The notes under the pieces are model-generated. The model was not told the origin of the DNA and searched no databases. It was given only the letters and a program-made list of their open reading frames with translations. 64,000 nucleotides of DNA from Protofrankia sp963555925 (GTDB taxonomy: Bacteria > Actinomycetota > Actinomycetes > Frankiales > Frankiaceae): positions 1 to 64,000 of the forward strand of contig CAUVXJ010000098.1 in NCBI GenBank assembly GCA_963555925.1, in the 5' to 3' direction. Shown piece by piece: positions 1 to 8,137 of this stretch; position 1 is the first letter of the stretch; each line of letters starts with the position of its first letter. The translations under genes and the position numbers were made by a program.

Positions 1-154
1 CACCGCCCCCGGCCATCCGCAGCACCGTCAGCGCAGTCACCACCAACACGGGCACCAACCCGAACGAGATGACCGCCAACCCCCGCCGTGACGCCCGCCG
101 GAACACCCGACGAGAAGCACGCAGGAACCGAGCAGCAGAAAGCCGGCCACGCAT
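1..154 (-). CDS. Partial membrane-anchored protein (N-terminus only)
   Basis: Only the first 51 codons are in the window; the gene runs off the left edge. The start is ATG at 154, with a GGAG motif about eight bases upstream. The N-terminus is Arg-rich (about 24 residues, many RR pairs), followed by a hydrophobic stretch of about 20 residues rich in V, L and A. This fits a signal anchor or signal peptide with a positive-inside tail. The product cannot be named from this piece. Confidence 0.55.
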   Translation of the reverse strand, partial: MRGRLSAARFLRASRRVFRRASRRGLAVISFGLVPVLVVTALTVLRMAGGG

Positions 155-591
155 GAAGACACTCCAGAAGTCCGCAAGACAAGGACCCGCATCCACGCCC
201 GGAACGCACGCGAACACGACAACACAAAACGAAAAGCCAGCAGACCCGCGCAGCAGCCAGCCAGACCGCACCGGACAACAGCGCAGCCCGAAAGAAAGGC
301 ACGGTGACCTACACGTTCAGATGAACGCGCAGCAAACAACAACACGAACAGAACACCGACGACAGATCACCGCGGGCACATCGAGGTACCCGCCGGTGAG
401 ATCAGAAGACAGCCAGGCTGTTACCCGGACACGAGATCAGCACCTATGCCCGGTACAGGTGGATTCACGTTGCGCAGCATTGCACACGAAACGTCGCAGA
501 GTCGAGCCATTCGGCATCCACCGCAACTATAGTTCATCTGTTGTCACTGATGAGTGACGCAACCGGGGCGCAAGCTGGCGAACCTGAACGG
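155..591. other. Intergenic stretch, no supported gene
   Basis: About 440 bp between the nucS stop and the start of the leftmost partial gene. Open frames cross it on both strands, but their translations are Arg/Thr-rich without recognisable domains or a convincing ribosome binding site. It probably holds the promoter of the leftward gene. I see no RNA gene or clear hairpin. Confidence 0.4.
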
Positions 592-1254
592 TCAGAACAG
601 GGTCGGGATCGCGGGCGCCAGTCCGCGCAGGAAGTCGTAGTCGACCGTGACGCAGCCCAGACCGCGGTCCGCGGCAAGCAACCGCGCCTGCGGCGTGATC
701 GACTGCGCGACCAGGATCCCACGCACCGGATGCGGCAGGAACGGGTCCGCCTCCAACCGGGCCAGATAACGGGTCAGCTGCTCGACCCCGTCGATCTCAC
801 CCTTGCGCTTCACCTCGACGGCGACACTCCCACCGTCGGTGTCGCGACAGAGCAGATCAACCGGTCCGATGCCGGTCTCGTACTCCCGGCGGACGAGCGT
901 CAGGCCGTCGCGGATGGCATCCGGCCGCTTGGCGAGCAGCACCTGCAGATGCGCCTCCACGCCGTCCTTCTGCAGGCCCGGGTCCACACCGAGATCGTGC
1001 GACGAGTCATGCATGATCTCTTCGAGGGTGATGACGAGCTGTTCGTCCGCGCGGTTCGTCACCCGCCAGACGCCGTCCGCCTCAGCGATCACGCACGGCG
1101 GACTCATCCAGTTCAGCGGCTTGTAGGCCCGCCCGTCCGCATGGATGGACACCGACCCGTCGGCCTTCACCAGCAGCAGTCGGACCGCGCTGGGCAGATG
1201 AGCCGTCAGCCGGCCCACGTAGTCGACACTGCACCTGGCAATCACAAGACGCAC
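592..1254 (-). CDS. nucS: Mismatch-specific endonuclease NucS
   Basis: NucS cuts both strands at mismatches and is the core of the non-canonical mismatch repair of actinobacteria and archaea that lack MutS/MutL. The 220-residue length is normal. The N-terminal half is the DNA-binding/dimer domain. The C-terminal half is the RecB-like nuclease, with GIGPVDLL (Asp133) and EVKRKG (Glu147, Lys149) forming the D-ExK centre. The chain ends in TLF, in the position of the short C-terminal motif by which actinobacterial NucS contacts the beta clamp. The start is GTG. An 18-bp tandem repeat lies 39 bp upstream, in the probable promoter area. Confidence 0.93.
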   Translation of the reverse strand: MRLVIARCSVDYVGRLTAHLPSAVRLLLVKADGSVSIHADGRAYKPLNWMSPPCVIAEADGVWRVTNRADEQLVITLEEIMHDSSHDLGVDPGLQKDGVEAHLQVLLAKRPDAIRDGLTLVRREYETGIGPVDLLCRDTDGGSVAVEVKRKGEIDGVEQLTRYLARLEADPFLPHPVRGILVAQSITPQARLLAADRGLGCVTVDYDFLRGLAPAIPTLF

Positions 1255-1292
1255 AGCCCCGGACGCTACCGTGCCGCGACTTCGCTACCTAC

Positions 1293-1370
1293 ACCCGCTG
1301 GTCTGTGTGCACCCGCTGGTCTGTGTGCACCCGCTGGTCTGTGTGCACCCGCTGGTCTGTGTGCACCCGC
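1293..1370. repeat. 18-bp tandem repeat, four full copies plus a partial
   Basis: The unit acccgctggtctgtgtgc occurs at 1293, 1311, 1329 and 1347, identical each time, then breaks off after acccgc. It fills most of the gap between the stop of the DUF6328 gene and the nucS start. Perfect copies suggest recent expansion and possible copy-number variation. Confidence 0.95.
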
Positions 1371-1378
1371 TCGCCTTC

Positions 1379-1945
1379 CTACACCCGTTCGCCATCAGCC
1401 GATCCGGCGACTCCGCCCATCTCGTGGTCGGGACCCCGACCCGACCCGCCGCCGTCGCGTCGATCCGGTCGGGTGAGCCGGGGCAGAACCCACCACAACA
1501 TGACAAAGAACGCCACGCTCGCCGAGCTGATGAGTGCGGTCGCCAGCACCCCCATGACCACGTCGACGATGAGCAGGACGGCACAGTTGATTCCCACTCC
1601 CAGCATGACCAGCCCGGCCAGCGCCATGGTGTTGGCAGCGGTGACCAGCTGGGCGCGCGCGCCCCGGCGGAACACCATCCGGTGGTAGGCCACCGGGCCG
1701 ATCAGCAGCGCGGACGCGGCGGCGACCGTCAACAGCGTGATCAGGTAGAGCGCCCGCTGGAAGTCGGTCACCTGGGTCCAGCGCTGGGTGAACGGAAGAG
1801 TGAGCAGAAAGGCGAAGAGGATCTGTACCCCGGCCTGCGCCACCCGGATCTCCTGGAGCAGTTCGTTCCAGTTTCGGTTGAGGCGCTCGGCAGGCACATC
1901 CACGGAAGGGCCGCGCAGAGTATCGCGGTGACCGCCCGTCTCCAC
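1379..1945 (-). CDS. DUF6328 family four-helix membrane protein
   Basis: 188 residues from a GTG start. After a polar N-terminus comes the hallmark stretch RLNRNWNELLQEIRVAQAG and GVQILFAFLLTLPF, as in DUF6328 proteins of actinobacteria. Four hydrophobic segments follow at roughly residues 40-55, 65-85, 100-125 and 128-150. The C-terminal tail is charged and Gly/Arg-rich, probably cytoplasmic. The biochemical role of the family is unknown. It follows the HD hydrolase gene with 14 bases between them, so the two may be co-transcribed. Confidence 0.8.
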   Translation of the reverse strand: METGGHRDTLRGPSVDVPAERLNRNWNELLQEIRVAQAGVQILFAFLLTLPFTQRWTQVTDFQRALYLITLLTVAAASALLIGPVAYHRMVFRRGARAQLVTAANTMALAGLVMLGVGINCAVLLIVDVVMGVLATALISSASVAFFVMLWWVLPRLTRPDRRDGGGSGRGPDHEMGGVAGSADGERV

Positions 1946-1959
1946 GTACTGCCGCGTCT

Positions 1960-2538
1960 CTAACCCGTCCGCATCCGGTCCACGACAAGGTCATCGAGTA
2001 GCCGGACGCGATCGGAATAACGCCGTGCGTAGCGGTTCGCCTGTTCCAACGGCAGCCTGGCCAGCCGAGCCGGGTCGCTGTTGTCGGCCATGTCCGCCCG
2101 TTTCACCACAACCGACAGGGGATTGCCGGCTACCCGGGCGAGGTACTGCTCCACCGACTCTCCATCACGGTGGCTCAGTGCGTCGATCGCCGCGACGACA
2201 TCGGACGGATAACCGAGGGAGGTCAGCTTCGCCAGGCTGACATCGGTGTCCTCGACGACATCGTGCAGCACCGCGACCATCCGGGCCTGGTCGGGGTCGA
2301 CCCCGGCCCGCTGCGCGGCGTCACCGACCGCTTCCATCACCCGTAGCGGATGGCCGATGTAGTCGTCGCCGGCCTTGTCGAGCTGGCCGGTATGCGCGCG
2401 GGTGGCCAGTGCGACAGCATCCCGAAGCGATACGGGCTGCTCGGCCGGACCAGTGTCGTTCTGCGACCCGGTGTCATCTCGGGCCCGCCCGGCGCCCGGT
2501 GCCCCCGAGGCTCCCCCACCGGTGGGCGTGTCAGCCAT
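1960..2538 (-). CDS. HD-domain hydrolase, RelA/SpoT (Mesh1)-like
   Basis: About 192 residues when started at the ATG that begins MADTPTGG, which has AAGGG just upstream; the frame stays open 15 codons further. The core matches the hydrolase half of RelA/SpoT proteins: AHTGQLDKAG and YIGHPLRV, then VLHDVVEDTD (the HD...ED metal and catalytic motif), then a VKRADMADN segment. No synthetase or ACT domain is present, so it resembles small alarmone hydrolases of the Mesh1 type. Activity on (p)ppGpp is inferred from the family and not shown. It lies downstream of the ethylmalonyl-CoA mutase gene on the same strand. Confidence 0.75.
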   Translation of the reverse strand: MADTPTGGGASGAPGAGRARDDTGSQNDTGPAEQPVSLRDAVALATRAHTGQLDKAGDDYIGHPLRVMEAVGDAAQRAGVDPDQARMVAVLHDVVEDTDVSLAKLTSLGYPSDVVAAIDALSHRDGESVEQYLARVAGNPLSVVVKRADMADNSDPARLARLPLEQANRYARRYSDRVRLLDDLVVDRMRTG

Positions 2539-2597
2539 CACCCTTCGGACGCTACGCGGCCCTCGGCCGCCCCGCACCACCACGCTCGCACCCCAGG

Positions 2598-2636
2598 CGA
2601 TCAGCTCAAACGATCAGCTCAAGCGATCAGCTCAAG
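2598..2636. repeat. 13-bp tandem repeat x3 at the mutase stop codon
   Basis: The unit cgatcagctcaar is repeated at 2598, 2611 and 2624. The last copy contains the stop codon of the mutase gene (2627-2629 on the minus strand), so the duplication has grown outward from the gene end. Confidence 0.85.
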
Positions 2637-4642
2637 CCGTTCGCGGCCCGGACGACGGCCACGATTCCGCCCATGATCTCCGTGAGGCCGTAGTCCTTCG
2701 GTGTGTAGACCGCCGCCACCCCCAGCGCCTTCAGTCGTTCTGCGTCCACCGCCGGGATGATGCCGCCGACGATGACAGGCACATCACCGACACCGGCCGC
2801 CCGCATCCCGTCGAGGACCTGCGGTACCAGCTCCATGTGCGAACCCGAGAGCACCGACAGCCCCACGACGTGCACGTCCTCCTCCACCGCGGCGGCGACG
2901 ATCTGCGCCGGGGTCAGCCGGATGCCCTGGTACACGACCTCGAATCCGGCGTCGCGGGCGCGCACGGCAATCTGTTCGGCGCCGTTGGAATGCCCGTCCA
3001 GGCCGGGCTTGCCGACGAGGAACTTCAGCCGGCGCCCCAGCTCCCGCCCGGTTTCAACGACCCTGTCCCGGACGCCGGCGAGCTCAGCGCCACCAGCATG
3101 CACCGAAGCGCCGGACACCCCGGTCGGCGCCCGGTATTCACCGAAGGTGTCCCGCAGGACCCCGGCCCACTCCCCCGTGGTCACCCCGACACGGGCACAG
3201 GCCAACGTCGCGGCCATCAGGTTCGTGTCGGTCTTGGCCGCGTCCCGCAGATCCCGCAGGGCCTCGTCCACGGCACGCGCGTCGCGGCCGGCCCGCCAGG
3301 CGTCGAGATCGACACGGGCGGCGGCCTCCACCGCCGGGTCGACGGTCTGGATCGCCGTGCTCAGGTCAGCCAGCAGCGGGTTCGGCTCGGTGGCGGTGAA
3401 GGTGTTCACGCCGACCACCACGTCCTCGCCGGACTCGATGCGCATCCGACGGTTCGCCTGCGAGCCGACGAGCTGGGACTTCATATAACCGCTTTCGACC
3501 GCGGCGACCGCACCGCCCATCGCCTGTACCCGGTCGATCTCGCCCTGAGCCGCTTCGACCAGTTCGGCCACCCGCCGCTCGACGACAACCGAGCCTTCGA
3601 AGATGTCGGGGTACTCCAGCAGGTCGGTCTCGTAGGCGAGAATCTGCTGGATGCGCAGGGACCACTGCTGGTCCCAGGGCCGGGGCAGGCCGAGTGCCTC
3701 GTTCCAGGCCGGCAGCTGCAGTGCCCGACAGCGGGCATCCTTCGACAGCGTCACCCCAAGGGCCTCCAGCACGATCCGGATGACGTTGTTCTCCGGTTGC
3801 GCCTCGGTCAGGCCGAGGGAGTTGACCTGGACGCCGTAGCGGAACCGCCGGTGCCGGGGATCGGTGACCCCGTACCGGGTCCGCAGCAGAGTGTCCCACA
3901 AGGCCACAAACGCTCGCATCTTGCACATTTCCTCGACGAAGCGAACGCCGGCGTTGACGAAGAACGACATCCGCGCGCACACCTCGCCGACGCGTTCGGT
4001 CGGCACCTGCCCCGAGGCGACCACCGCATCGAGCACGGCGATGGCCGTGCACATCGAGTAGGCGATCTCCTGGACGGGTGTGGCACCGGCCTCCTGCAGG
4101 TGGTAGCTGCAGATGTTGATCGGGTTCCACGTCGGGATCTCGGTCACCGTGTAGGCGACCACATCCGTGATCAGCCGCAGCGACGGCACCGGCGGGAACA
4201 CGTACGTCCCCCGGGAGAGGTACTCCTTGATGATGTCGTTCTGAGTCGTGCCGGCCAGCGTCGCCGTGTCCGCACCCTGTTCCTCGGCGACAACCTGATA
4301 CAGCGCGAGCAGCCACATGGCCGTCGCATTGATCGTCATCGAGGTGTTCATCCGGCCCAGCGGGATGTCGTGGAACAGCGCGCGCATGTCGCCGATATGC
4401 GCGATCGGCACGCCGACCTTGCCGACCTCACCACGGGCGAGCTCGTGGTCGGGGTCATAGCCGGTCTGGGTCGGCAGGTCGAACGCGACCGAGAGCCCGG
4501 TCTGCCCCTTGGCCAGATTCCGCCGGTACAGTGCGTTGGTTTCCACCGGGTTGGAATGACCCGCATAGGTCCGGATGATCCACGGCCGGTCCCGCTGAGG
4601 ACGAACCTGCTCCGGCTGGTCCCGCCTCGCCGCGTCGACCAT
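2627..4642 (-). CDS. ecm: Ethylmalonyl-CoA mutase (MeaA/Ecm), AdoCbl-dependent
   Basis: Converts (2R)-ethylmalonyl-CoA to (2S)-methylsuccinyl-CoA in the ethylmalonyl-CoA pathway of acetate and C2 assimilation. It is a single 671-residue chain with the mutase TIM barrel first (RTYAGHS, GLSVAFDLPTQTGYDPDH, TSMTINATAMWLLALY, NNVIRIVLE) and a B12 domain in the last 130 residues. The B12 domain has DGHSNG (the His ligand motif), a GLSVLSGS loop and VIVGGIIP. Whole-chain likeness is to Streptomyces MeaA rather than to the two-subunit methylmalonyl-CoA mutase. The chosen ATG has GGGAGG eight bases upstream; a further ATG eight codons earlier lacks one. A cobalamin adenosyltransferase gene lies 3.5 kb away. 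Confidence 0.9.
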   Translation of the reverse strand: MVDAARRDQPEQVRPQRDRPWIIRTYAGHSNPVETNALYRRNLAKGQTGLSVAFDLPTQTGYDPDHELARGEVGKVGVPIAHIGDMRALFHDIPLGRMNTSMTINATAMWLLALYQVVAEEQGADTATLAGTTQNDIIKEYLSRGTYVFPPVPSLRLITDVVAYTVTEIPTWNPINICSYHLQEAGATPVQEIAYSMCTAIAVLDAVVASGQVPTERVGEVCARMSFFVNAGVRFVEEMCKMRAFVALWDTLLRTRYGVTDPRHRRFRYGVQVNSLGLTEAQPENNVIRIVLEALGVTLSKDARCRALQLPAWNEALGLPRPWDQQWSLRIQQILAYETDLLEYPDIFEGSVVVERRVAELVEAAQGEIDRVQAMGGAVAAVESGYMKSQLVGSQANRRMRIESGEDVVVGVNTFTATEPNPLLADLSTAIQTVDPAVEAAARVDLDAWRAGRDARAVDEALRDLRDAAKTDTNLMAATLACARVGVTTGEWAGVLRDTFGEYRAPTGVSGASVHAGGAELAGVRDRVVETGRELGRRLKFLVGKPGLDGHSNGAEQIAVRARDAGFEVVYQGIRLTPAQIVAAAVEEDVHVVGLSVLSGSHMELVPQVLDGMRAAGVGDVPVIVGGIIPAVDAERLKALGVAAVYTPKDYGLTEIMGGIVAVVRAANGLS

Positions 4643-4697
4643 CGCCACACCCTCCCGAGGGGTCATCTGATGGCCAGGAGCCTACCGACAGGTAACG

Positions 4698-5321
4698 TCA
4701 CACGCCCGAACAGAGACCCGGACGCCCCTGCCACACGGTGAACAGGACAGCCGGCAGCCGGTCGCAGGCACCCGGCCCCGACACGAGCTGCGTCCAGGGG
4801 CCGTTTGCGATCCGCTGCCACACGTGCGGGTTGGGCGGGGCCGGGGTCACGCCGGCCACCTGCGCGAGACCGACAGCCCAGTACTCGTCCACGGTGCTGT
4901 CGCGACCTTCCACAGCACCGTAGAAGAGCTTTCCCTGCGGGATGACGACGTCCGCCGTGGTCATGGTGCCCGCGCCGCTTTCCCGCAAGGCGTACGCGAG
5001 GCTCGCGCTGAAGGCACGGCGATCGGACTCCCGCACCCGCATCTGGTGTGCCGTCCCCGGATGGCGGTTGTTCTCCCACGTGGACGGGTCCAGCGCCGGT
5101 TGCAGCTCGGCCGACGGTGGCGCGGCGGTCGTCGGCGCTGCCGCCGGGGTGGTTGCGGCGCCCGGCGCGGTTACCAGACCGATGACCACACCCACCACGA
5201 TCGCCAGTGCGAACGCGCCCGCGATGAGCACGGTGCGCCGCTGGTCACCGGACTGGTCGCCACCTCGTCGGTAAGCCGGACCGTCCGTTGGACTCAACCG
5301 CTGCGCATCAACGTCGAGCAT
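4698..5321 (-). CDS. Single-pass membrane protein of unknown function
   Basis: 207 residues. A polar cytoplasmic N-terminus is followed by one transmembrane segment (about residues 30-52, AGAFALAIVVGVVIGLVTAP), then an Ala/Thr/Pro-rich linker and an extracytoplasmic domain of about 130 residues. Two Cys residues near the C-terminus (GACDRLP and GLCSGV) could form a disulfide outside the cell. No family is recognised. It sits 31 bp upstream of the longer mutase frame, so they may share a transcript. Confidence 0.6.
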   Translation of the reverse strand: MLDVDAQRLSPTDGPAYRRGGDQSGDQRRTVLIAGAFALAIVVGVVIGLVTAPGAATTPAAAPTTAAPPSAELQPALDPSTWENNRHPGTAHQMRVRESDRRAFSASLAYALRESGAGTMTTADVVIPQGKLFYGAVEGRDSTVDEYWAVGLAQVAGVTPAPPNPHVWQRIANGPWTQLVSGPGACDRLPAVLFTVWQGRPGLCSGV

Positions 5322-5480
5322 GTCCCTCCCCGGCCGGCACCATCATCCCACGACCGATCGCAACGTCGTGGAGCCGGGGGACCACAAGCGACCGGCGGGC
5401 CGTCAGCGCACAGCGCGAGCCTGTGACCTGCCGGTCAGCCGCATCCGGGATCTATCGGTCGGCCGCATCGGGTAACCGCA

Positions 5481-5825
5481 TCAGGCGTGGCCGACATGCA
5501 GCAGGTCCGCATCGTCGGACCGCAGGATGCGCCCGAGGCGGTTGGCCGCCAGCAGCTTCCCCAGCGCCGCGGGAACCTCGACCAGGACCATCGACCGCCC
5601 GGACCGCCGAGCCCGCCGAGCCCCACCGAGCAGGACACCGAGGCCCGCATGGTCGACCAGCTCCAAGCCGAGCACATTGACCCGTAGCTGCCCGGTGCCG
5701 CCGTCGATGGCGGCATGCAGCCGCATGCGCATATCACCGACAGTGCGTACATCGACCCGACCAGTCAGCCGTACCGTCTGGATCTCCATACATCCGTCGT
5801 CAAGAAGCATTACGTTCTCACCCAT
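5481..5825 (-). CDS. STAS-domain protein (anti-sigma factor antagonist-like)
   Basis: 114 residues with the beta-alpha layout of SpoIIAA/RsbV proteins, which bind anti-sigma kinases and release sigma factors. The segment that normally reads D-S-S/T-G-L reads VDHAGLGVLL here (Asp58, His59, Ala60, Gly61). The serine phosphorylated by the partner kinase is therefore absent. It may be an always-unphosphorylated antagonist or have another binding role. No anti-sigma or sigma gene is adjacent. Family placement is fairly safe; function is open. Confidence 0.75.
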   Translation of the reverse strand: MGENVMLLDDGCMEIQTVRLTGRVDVRTVGDMRMRLHAAIDGGTGQLRVNVLGLELVDHAGLGVLLGGARRARRSGRSMVLVEVPAALGKLLAANRLGRILRSDDADLLHVGHA

Positions 5826-6301
5826 CAGGCCTCCCGTCCCCCCTGATTCAGGCCCTGACCGATCGGGTCTACCCGGCGATCAGAGGTTGTCGGACACGGC
5901 CGGATCCCACTCCGGACGCAAGGTTCCCCTGGGGCCTCCCGCCGCGCGAAAAAACCATGATCACGCAACTTCGGCCAACTGGTTGTCCAGACCTCCGTTC
6001 CTACCGCTGCCACATCGGGAACCACAGGTACAGCGGCTCGCCCACAGCGTCAGTGTCCATAGTCGTCAGTGTCCATAGTCGCAGAGTGGCGACGCAGACG
6101 CGTCGGGCGCAGGGTCGGTCCGCCCGGGCATGACGACCGGGCCGGGAACACGGGCGGAAGCAATCTCGACGGCACGGCGATCGAGAACTGCGACGATCGA
6201 GAACTGCGACGCGAGCCACGCATGAACGCCTGCGCGGAACCGGCCGCGCTGAGACGATGAAGGCCGACCGGCCCGCCGGCTCGGACAGCAGGGAGGTGAC
6301 G
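5826..6301. other. Divergent intergenic region with repeats
   Basis: About 475 bp between the STAS gene (minus) and the DUF2007-like gene (plus). It holds one copy of the dispersed hairpin element (about 5931-5982) and two exact 16-bp direct duplications: gtcagtgtccatagtc at 6049 and 6065, and gatcgagaactgcgac at 6179 and 6195. Promoters for both flanking genes should lie here, but none is clear enough to call. Confidence 0.6.
5931..5982 (+). repeat. Dispersed hairpin element, copy 1
   Basis: Contains ggggcctccc, then cgcgcgaaaaaaccatgatc, then acgcaacttcggcc. It aligns with three other copies in the window. The order is a GGCCTCCGG box, a GCGCGA...TCGCGC inverted repeat around a loop containing GAAC or AAACC, then CTTCGGCC. 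This copy is the most diverged in its stem. Confidence 0.6.
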
Positions 6302-6685
6302 GTGCCACTGAACAGCCTGCACTACACGATCGGTCCGGCCATTGCCGTCGCCGCCACCGCCGTACTCGTGGCGGTGTGCCGGTGGGTGTTCGCACCGAAC
6401 CGGACGCGTGGTAACCATAGTACTGCCACTAGTCATGGCGACTTCGGAATGCTGGTGCCGGTGGCGACGCTCCGCACGTCAACCGAAGCCGCCCGGCTAC
6501 GCCAGCTTCTCGGTCAGCATGGGATACGGTCGACGTCAGGCGCGGCGCCACCTGGCCCGATTCAGGTGAACGCCGACGGGAATACCCGCCGCCACCACTT
6601 CTCCGGCTGGCACGTCATGGTGTTCCCCGAAGACTCCATGCGGGCGCGTGCCGTGGTCGCAGGCACGGAGCGGGACTGGGCCTGA
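6302..6685 (+). CDS. Small membrane protein with DUF2007-like domain
   Basis: About 127 residues from a GTG at 6302, preceded by AGGGAGG at five-base spacing; an in-frame ATG lies 15 codons upstream without such a site. One transmembrane segment (TIGPAIAVAATAVLVAVC) is followed by a soluble part, VPVATLRTSTEAARLRQLL, an Ile-Arg-Ser turn and a VFPEDSMRARAVV strand-helix. This is the layout of DUF2007 putative signal-transducing domains. Partner and role are unknown. It is convergent with murA, about 60 bp away. Confidence 0.6.
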   Translation: MPLNSLHYTIGPAIAVAATAVLVAVCRWVFAPNRTRGNHSTATSHGDFGMLVPVATLRTSTEAARLRQLLGQHGIRSTSGAAPPGPIQVNADGNTRRHHFSGWHVMVFPEDSMRARAVVAGTERDWA

Positions 6686-6746
6686 CGCTGCCCCGGGAAC
6701 GCCGTACATAGCGTGGGCCAGCGCCGCATGGTGTCATGCGCGCCGG

Positions 6747-8033
6747 TCAGCCTGTGCGCCGTGCCGTGGCCGTAGCAGGCTCCCGATGGATGTCCGCGCC
6801 CAGCGCCCGCAACTGCTCGACGAAGCCACCGTAGCCGCGGTCGATGTGGTGGACCTCAGTGACGCCTGTGATCCCGTCAGCCACCAGGCCAGCCAGCACC
6901 AGTCCGGCCCCGGCCCGAACGTCCGAGGCCACGACGTGGGTGCCGACCAGACGGTCGGCAGGGCGCACGATGACGTGGTGGCCATCGGTGCGTAGCTCCG
7001 CGCCGAGCTTCAGCAGCTCCCGACAGAAAACGAACCGGCTTTCGAAAACATTCTCGGTGATGAGAGACACCCCTTCGCTGACTGCTTCCAGAGCGATCGT
7101 CTGCGGCAGCAGATCGGTCGGAAAACCCGGATACGGCAGGGTGACCACGTCGATCGACCGCGGCGGCCGGTCTGCGACGACGCGGAAGCCCTCGGGCCCG
7201 ACATCCACTACGGCACCAGCCGTGGTCAGCTTGTCGAGCACGATGTCGAGATGATCGGCACGCCCGCCCCGGACCAGCACGTCCCCGCCGGTCATCAGCG
7301 CGCCGATGGCGAAGGTACCGGCCACGATCCGGTCCGCGACCGTGCAGTGCGTGGCGGGCCGCAATTCGTCGACGCCGTCGATCACCAACGTGGAGGTGCC
7401 CGCGCCGTCAAGCTCCGCGCCCATCGCCGTCAGCATCGCGCAGAGGTCGGCGATCTCGGGCTCGCGGGCGGCATTGTCGATCACGGTCGTACCCTTGGCG
7501 AGCACACCAGCCATCATCAGGTTCTCGGTGGCGCCCACGCTCGGGAAGTCCAGCCAGATGGACGCTCCCTGCAGGCGGCCGGCCGACCGGGCCACAAGGA
7601 TGCCCGCCTCGACATCCACCATGGCTCCGAGCTTGGTCAGACCGCTGACATGCATGTCCAGAGCGCGGCTGCCGATCGCGTCCCCGCCGGGCAGGGCCAC
7701 CCGAGCTTCGCCGCAGCGGGCGACCAGCGGGCCCAGCACGACGACGGACGCCCGGATCCGGCGGACCACATCGCTGTCGGCCGCCGCACCGGGCCGTACC
7801 GGCACGTCGATCGACAACGAGCCGCCCGGGAGATCCCGCTCGACGGTCACTCCGAGCGCTCGCAGCACATCGGCCATGACCGCGACATCAAGAATGTCGG
7901 GCACAGCACGAAGAGTCGTCCGACCATGGGCCAACAGGCTCGCGGCCATCAGCTTGAGCACGGAGTTCTTCGCCCCCGGGACATCGACCTCGCCGACAAG
8001 CCGAGACCCGCCCCTGACCACGAAGCGTTCCAC
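6747..8033 (-). CDS. murA: UDP-N-acetylglucosamine 1-carboxyvinyltransferase MurA
   Basis: First committed step of peptidoglycan synthesis: transfers enolpyruvate from PEP to UDP-GlcNAc in the cytoplasm. 428 residues, normal length, with the two-domain EPSP synthase-like fold. Lys22 lies in PGAKNS. The mobile catalytic loop reads LPGGDAIGSR, with Asp118 where E. coli has Cys115. This Cys-to-Asp form, as in mycobacterial MurA, is known to give intrinsic fosfomycin resistance. It is divergent from the adenosyltransferase gene, with about 100 bp between the starts. Confidence 0.95.
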   Translation of the reverse strand: MERFVVRGGSRLVGEVDVPGAKNSVLKLMAASLLAHGRTTLRAVPDILDVAVMADVLRALGVTVERDLPGGSLSIDVPVRPGAAADSDVVRRIRASVVVLGPLVARCGEARVALPGGDAIGSRALDMHVSGLTKLGAMVDVEAGILVARSAGRLQGASIWLDFPSVGATENLMMAGVLAKGTTVIDNAAREPEIADLCAMLTAMGAELDGAGTSTLVIDGVDELRPATHCTVADRIVAGTFAIGALMTGGDVLVRGGRADHLDIVLDKLTTAGAVVDVGPEGFRVVADRPPRSIDVVTLPYPGFPTDLLPQTIALEAVSEGVSLITENVFESRFVFCRELLKLGAELRTDGHHVIVRPADRLVGTHVVASDVRAGAGLVLAGLVADGITGVTEVHHIDRGYGGFVEQLRALGADIHREPATATARRTG

Positions 8034-8137
8034 GGGACTCGATGCTATGGCCTGGGCACCCGGCCGTCAGCGTGGGCCGGCCGATGCGTCGAGTCGGGCC
8101 GCGCGCGATGGGGCGAGCGCGGCATAGTGTGACCGCC

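Noticed and set aside
69..557. 162-codon plus-strand frame near the left edge
   Set aside because: Arg/Thr/Gln-rich, no ribosome site, overlaps the better supported minus-strand start at 154.
1293..1370. 18-bp repeats considered as CRISPR or as coding
   Set aside because: No spacers; the frame across them (GCTQTS repeats) has no start or family support.
4643..4697. Cobalamin riboswitch before the mutase gene
   Set aside because: The gap is about 55 bp, too short, and no B12-box-like sequence is seen.
2375..4741. 788-codon open frame on the plus strand opposite the mutase gene
   Set aside because: Composition (Arg/Pro/His/Asp-rich, no domain) is that of the antisense of a high-GC gene; the minus strand carries a full MeaA protein.
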